Source of the DNA: Paenibacillus sambharensis
GTDB lineage: Bacteria; Bacillota; Bacilli; Paenibacillales; Paenibacillaceae
Length of the DNA: 64,000 bases
Direction of reading: 5' to 3'
Assembly: GCF_003233845.1 (NCBI RefSeq)
Contig: NZ_QKRB01000010.1
Location: 62,001 to 126,000, forward strand
A model generated the notes under the pieces. It saw nothing but the letters and a program-made list of their open reading frames with translations. It was not told the DNA's origin and ran no database searches. This document shows positions 62,056-64,000 of the stretch, piece by piece. Each line of letters begins with the position of its first letter. The first letter of the stretch is position 1. Made by a program: the position numbers and the translations under genes.

Positions 62056-62146
62056 CAGTAATTTTATATCGAAAAATGTCGACCCTTACCCTTATAATAG
62101 AGACAGGTATCTATATCATATTCTGCTGGCTAAAGGGGTAAGGGTC

Positions 62147-63883
62147 ATGAACATGAACATCAGGAGAAAGCTAATGGGCAGCTTCGCGGCGGTGCTGCTG
62201 CTGACCATGATCGTAGGGGCGGTAAGCTGGACAGAGATGAATGAGATGAATGATTCATATGAAACGCTGATCTCGGACCGGGTTGCCAAGATACTGCTGA
62301 TCAAGGATTTAAAGCATGGGGTGGTCGAGCAGGGCAAGCATGCGACAGGCTACATGCTGACGGGCAATACCGCCTATCTGGATTGGTACGAGAGTGAGAG
62401 GACTCGTTTTTCCAGCAATATGAAAGCGCTTCAAGAGGTTCAGGTGCTGGATGAAGCCATTAGGCTGGCAAGCAAGCTTGAGAGTCTGGAAGAGCAATAC
62501 GCTGAGGCGGTAAGCGAGATTGTATCCTACCGTCAGGCAGGAGACATGAATAGAGTTATCCGGATGGTCGAGGAAGACAGCTCGTCTATTGTCCAGCAGA
62601 TTGAGCTTACGGCGTCAGAATTGGAAGCGTTTCAGCGGAAGCAGATGGAGACAACGCTTGCCGAGACAGCCGGGGAGGTCAGGATGGTGCAGGTTACCGT
62701 ACTCGCGACCGTAATAGCCGCGCTGCTTGCTGGTATTGTGCTTTCCCTCCTGGTTACCCGGGCTATCGCGCGGCCGGTGAAGCTGGTTGCTCAGGCAGCC
62801 AGAAGAATTGCAGACGGCGATTTGCGGGACGCTGACCTTCATGTGCGCCAGAGGGATGAGATCGGCCAGCTTGCAGGAGCCTTTAACGAAATGAAACGCA
62901 ATCTGAGCAGTCTTATGCTGGCTGTCCATCATAATGCCGCTCAGGTTGCCGCAGCCTCGAAGGAGCTGTCGGAGCACTCGGCGCAAGCTGTACAGGCTTC
63001 GAATCATATCGCGGAAGCGGTACAGGGAATCTCCCAGTCTGCCGATCATCAAGCGTCCCGCATGCGGGATAATAAGCAGGGATTGGAAGACAGCTCAACA
63101 GCCCTGCTGCGGATTGCCCAATCTGCGACAAGTACAGCGGAGTCCTCGGAAGAAGCGATCCAGCAAGCGGAAGGCGGTAAGCGGCTTCTCGCGGATACGG
63201 CAGCCCAGATGAGGAATGTGCAGATGACGATGGAGCAGTCGGCTGAAGCGGTCTACAATCTGGGGGAGCAGTCCCGGCAGATTCATGAGATCACCCAATT
63301 TATCCGGGAAATTGCGGAACAGACCAATCTGCTGGCCCTTAACGCCTCCATTGAAGCAGCCCGGGCAGGCGAGCATGGACAGGGCTTCGCTGTTGTTGCG
63401 GCTGAAGTCAAGAAGCTGGCCGATCAAGCAGGGGAAGCGTCCAGCCAGGTTGGCAGTGGAATTGACCGGATGGTAGGCACCATTAACCAGGCTGTCGAAG
63501 CGATGCGAAGGGGCGGCGGGGAACTGCAGGCCGGTACCAGTATTATGAACCGGACAGGTGAGGCGTTCGATGCGGTGTATGATGCGATCCGTCATGTTGC
63601 TGCACAGGCAGAGGAAGTGTCTGCTGCCACAGAGGAGCTGTCAGCGGTTACGGGGCAGCTGCTCGAGTCTGAGCATCAGGTTGCCGAGCTCTCCGAGCAT
63701 ATATCCGGACAGTCCCAAACCTCGGCCGCGGTTTGCGAGGAACAGCTTGCTTCGATGGAGGAGGTTGCGGTATCAGCTGATTCGTTGAACCGTATGGCTC
63801 AGCAGCTTAGAGAAGAGCTCGGCAAATTCAAGCTTAATCAAGCGGATACCAGTGAAGGTCTGTCAGACGAGTCTAAGTCATAG
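62147..63883 (+). CDS. Methyl-accepting chemotaxis protein
   Basis: A 578-residue receptor with helices near residues 12-32 and 195-217, a four-helix-bundle sensor between them ([22 protein letters not shown] resembles 4HB_MCP), HAMP (218-270), and the signalling hairpin tip [36 protein letters not shown] 62147 has AAAGGGG upstream at about 8 nt; a second ATG at 62153 is possible. It follows the GH36 gene in the same direction, so it may detect the sugar, but a separate promoter is likely. Confidence 0.92.
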   Translation: MNMNIRRKLMGSFAAVLLLTMIVGAVSWTEMNEMNDSYETLISDRVAKILLIKDLKHGVVEQGKHATGYMLTGNTAYLDWYESERTRFSSNMKALQEVQVLDEAIRLASKLESLEEQYAEAVSEIVSYRQAGDMNRVIRMVEEDSSSIVQQIELTASELEAFQRKQMETTLAETAGEVRMVQVTVLATVIAALLAGIVLSLLVTRAIARPVKLVAQAARRIADGDLRDADLHVRQRDEIGQLAGAFNEMKRNLSSLMLAVHHNAAQVAAASKELSEHSAQAVQASNHIAEAVQGISQSADHQASRMRDNKQGLEDSSTALLRIAQSATSTAESSEEAIQQAEGGKRLLADTAAQMRNVQMTMEQSAEAVYNLGEQSRQIHEITQFIREIAEQTNLLALNASIEAARAGEHGQGFAVVAAEVKKLADQAGEASSQVGSGIDRMVGTINQAVEAMRRGGGELQAGTSIMNRTGEAFDAVYDAIRHVAAQAEEVSAATEELSAVTGQLLESEHQVAELSEHISGQSQTSAAVCEEQLASMEEVAVSADSLNRMAQQLREELGKFKLNQADTSEGLSDESKS

Positions 63884-63960
63884 GCGGTTTTGCCGTATTC
63901 CTTGATGGCGCTTAACTTATTTAGTACACTAGTGGGGACTGTGATTAGAGGAGGACGCCC

Positions 63961-64000
63961 GTGGAAAGCCTGCAAGTGCTTAAAGTATTAAATAACAATG
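63961..64000 (+). CDS. Start of a probable BglG/LicT-family antiterminator (cut by the window end)
   Basis: GTG at 63961 with GAGGAGGA 5 nt upstream. The 13 visible codons read MESLQVLKVLNNN, like the CAT RNA-binding domain opening of BglG/SacY/LicT proteins. Only the start is in the window, so the call is tentative. Confidence 0.45.
   Translation, partial: MESLQVLKVLNNN

Overview
The window looks like a chromosomal segment of a moderately GC-rich Gram-positive spore-former close to Paenibacillus (Paenibacillaceae). This is inferred from the strong AGGAGG-type ribosome sites, frequent GTG and TTG starts, lipoproteins with Bacillus-type lipoboxes, a YesM/YesN-type two-component system beside a CUT1 sugar transporter, many AraC-type regulators, and long perfect stem-loops between genes. 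No rRNA, tRNA, CRISPR array or intact insertion sequence was seen.

Left part (1-9 kb): a membrane diguanylate cyclase (-), a MerR/zinc-ribbon/methyltransferase fusion with an MFS exporter, a DUF421/DUF4363 divergent pair, a metallo-beta-lactamase-fold hydrolase, a Gfo/Idh/MocA oxidoreductase with a VOC protein, a small membrane protein that seems to start at ATA, and a frameshifted lipoprotein. 9-16.5 kb: two near-identical BCCT osmolyte transporters bracket a MacB/FtsX-type ABC pair; the first has a leader that could fold. 16.5-28 kb: flavodoxin-fold reductase with divergent AraC regulator, class C beta-lactamase-like hydrolase, family-4-like uracil-DNA glycosylase, AraC regulator divergent from a GH3 beta-glucosidase with a CcpA-like cre, a TetR-controlled ABC-2 exporter, a truncated AAA ATPase and a lipoprotein.

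28-34 kb: an ECF transporter operon (S component, fused double ATPase, T component) ending in a PHP-domain phosphoesterase, divergent from an RpiR/SIS regulator with operator-like palindromes between them. 34-38.4 kb: next to an IS66 scar, an AT-richer cassette with a small secreted protein, a VanZ-like membrane protein and an ABC ATPase/large permease pair, a candidate peptide or envelope-defence system. 38.5-40.1 kb: an XRE/membrane-protein module flanked by two direct copies of a roughly 400-bp segment, one decayed.

40-53 kb: flavohaemoglobin under an Fnr-type site, cupin, HPP membrane protein, GreA, RlmN-type radical SAM enzyme, alpha/beta hydrolase, AIM24 protein, TVP38/TMEM64 protein, a BMP lipoprotein paired with a chemoreceptor, and a run of small membrane proteins. 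A non-coding stretch near 52.5-53 kb holds a large inverted repeat and six 20-bp tandem repeats. 53-64 kb: an alpha-galactoside-type utilisation locus: two CUT1 permeases (-), divergent YesM/YesN pair, solute-binding lipoprotein and GH36 alpha-galactosidase. The permease and binding-protein promoters share an 18-bp box with identical spacing, which suggests the YesN-type regulator ties the two strands together. A chemoreceptor and the start of a probable BglG-family antiterminator close the window.
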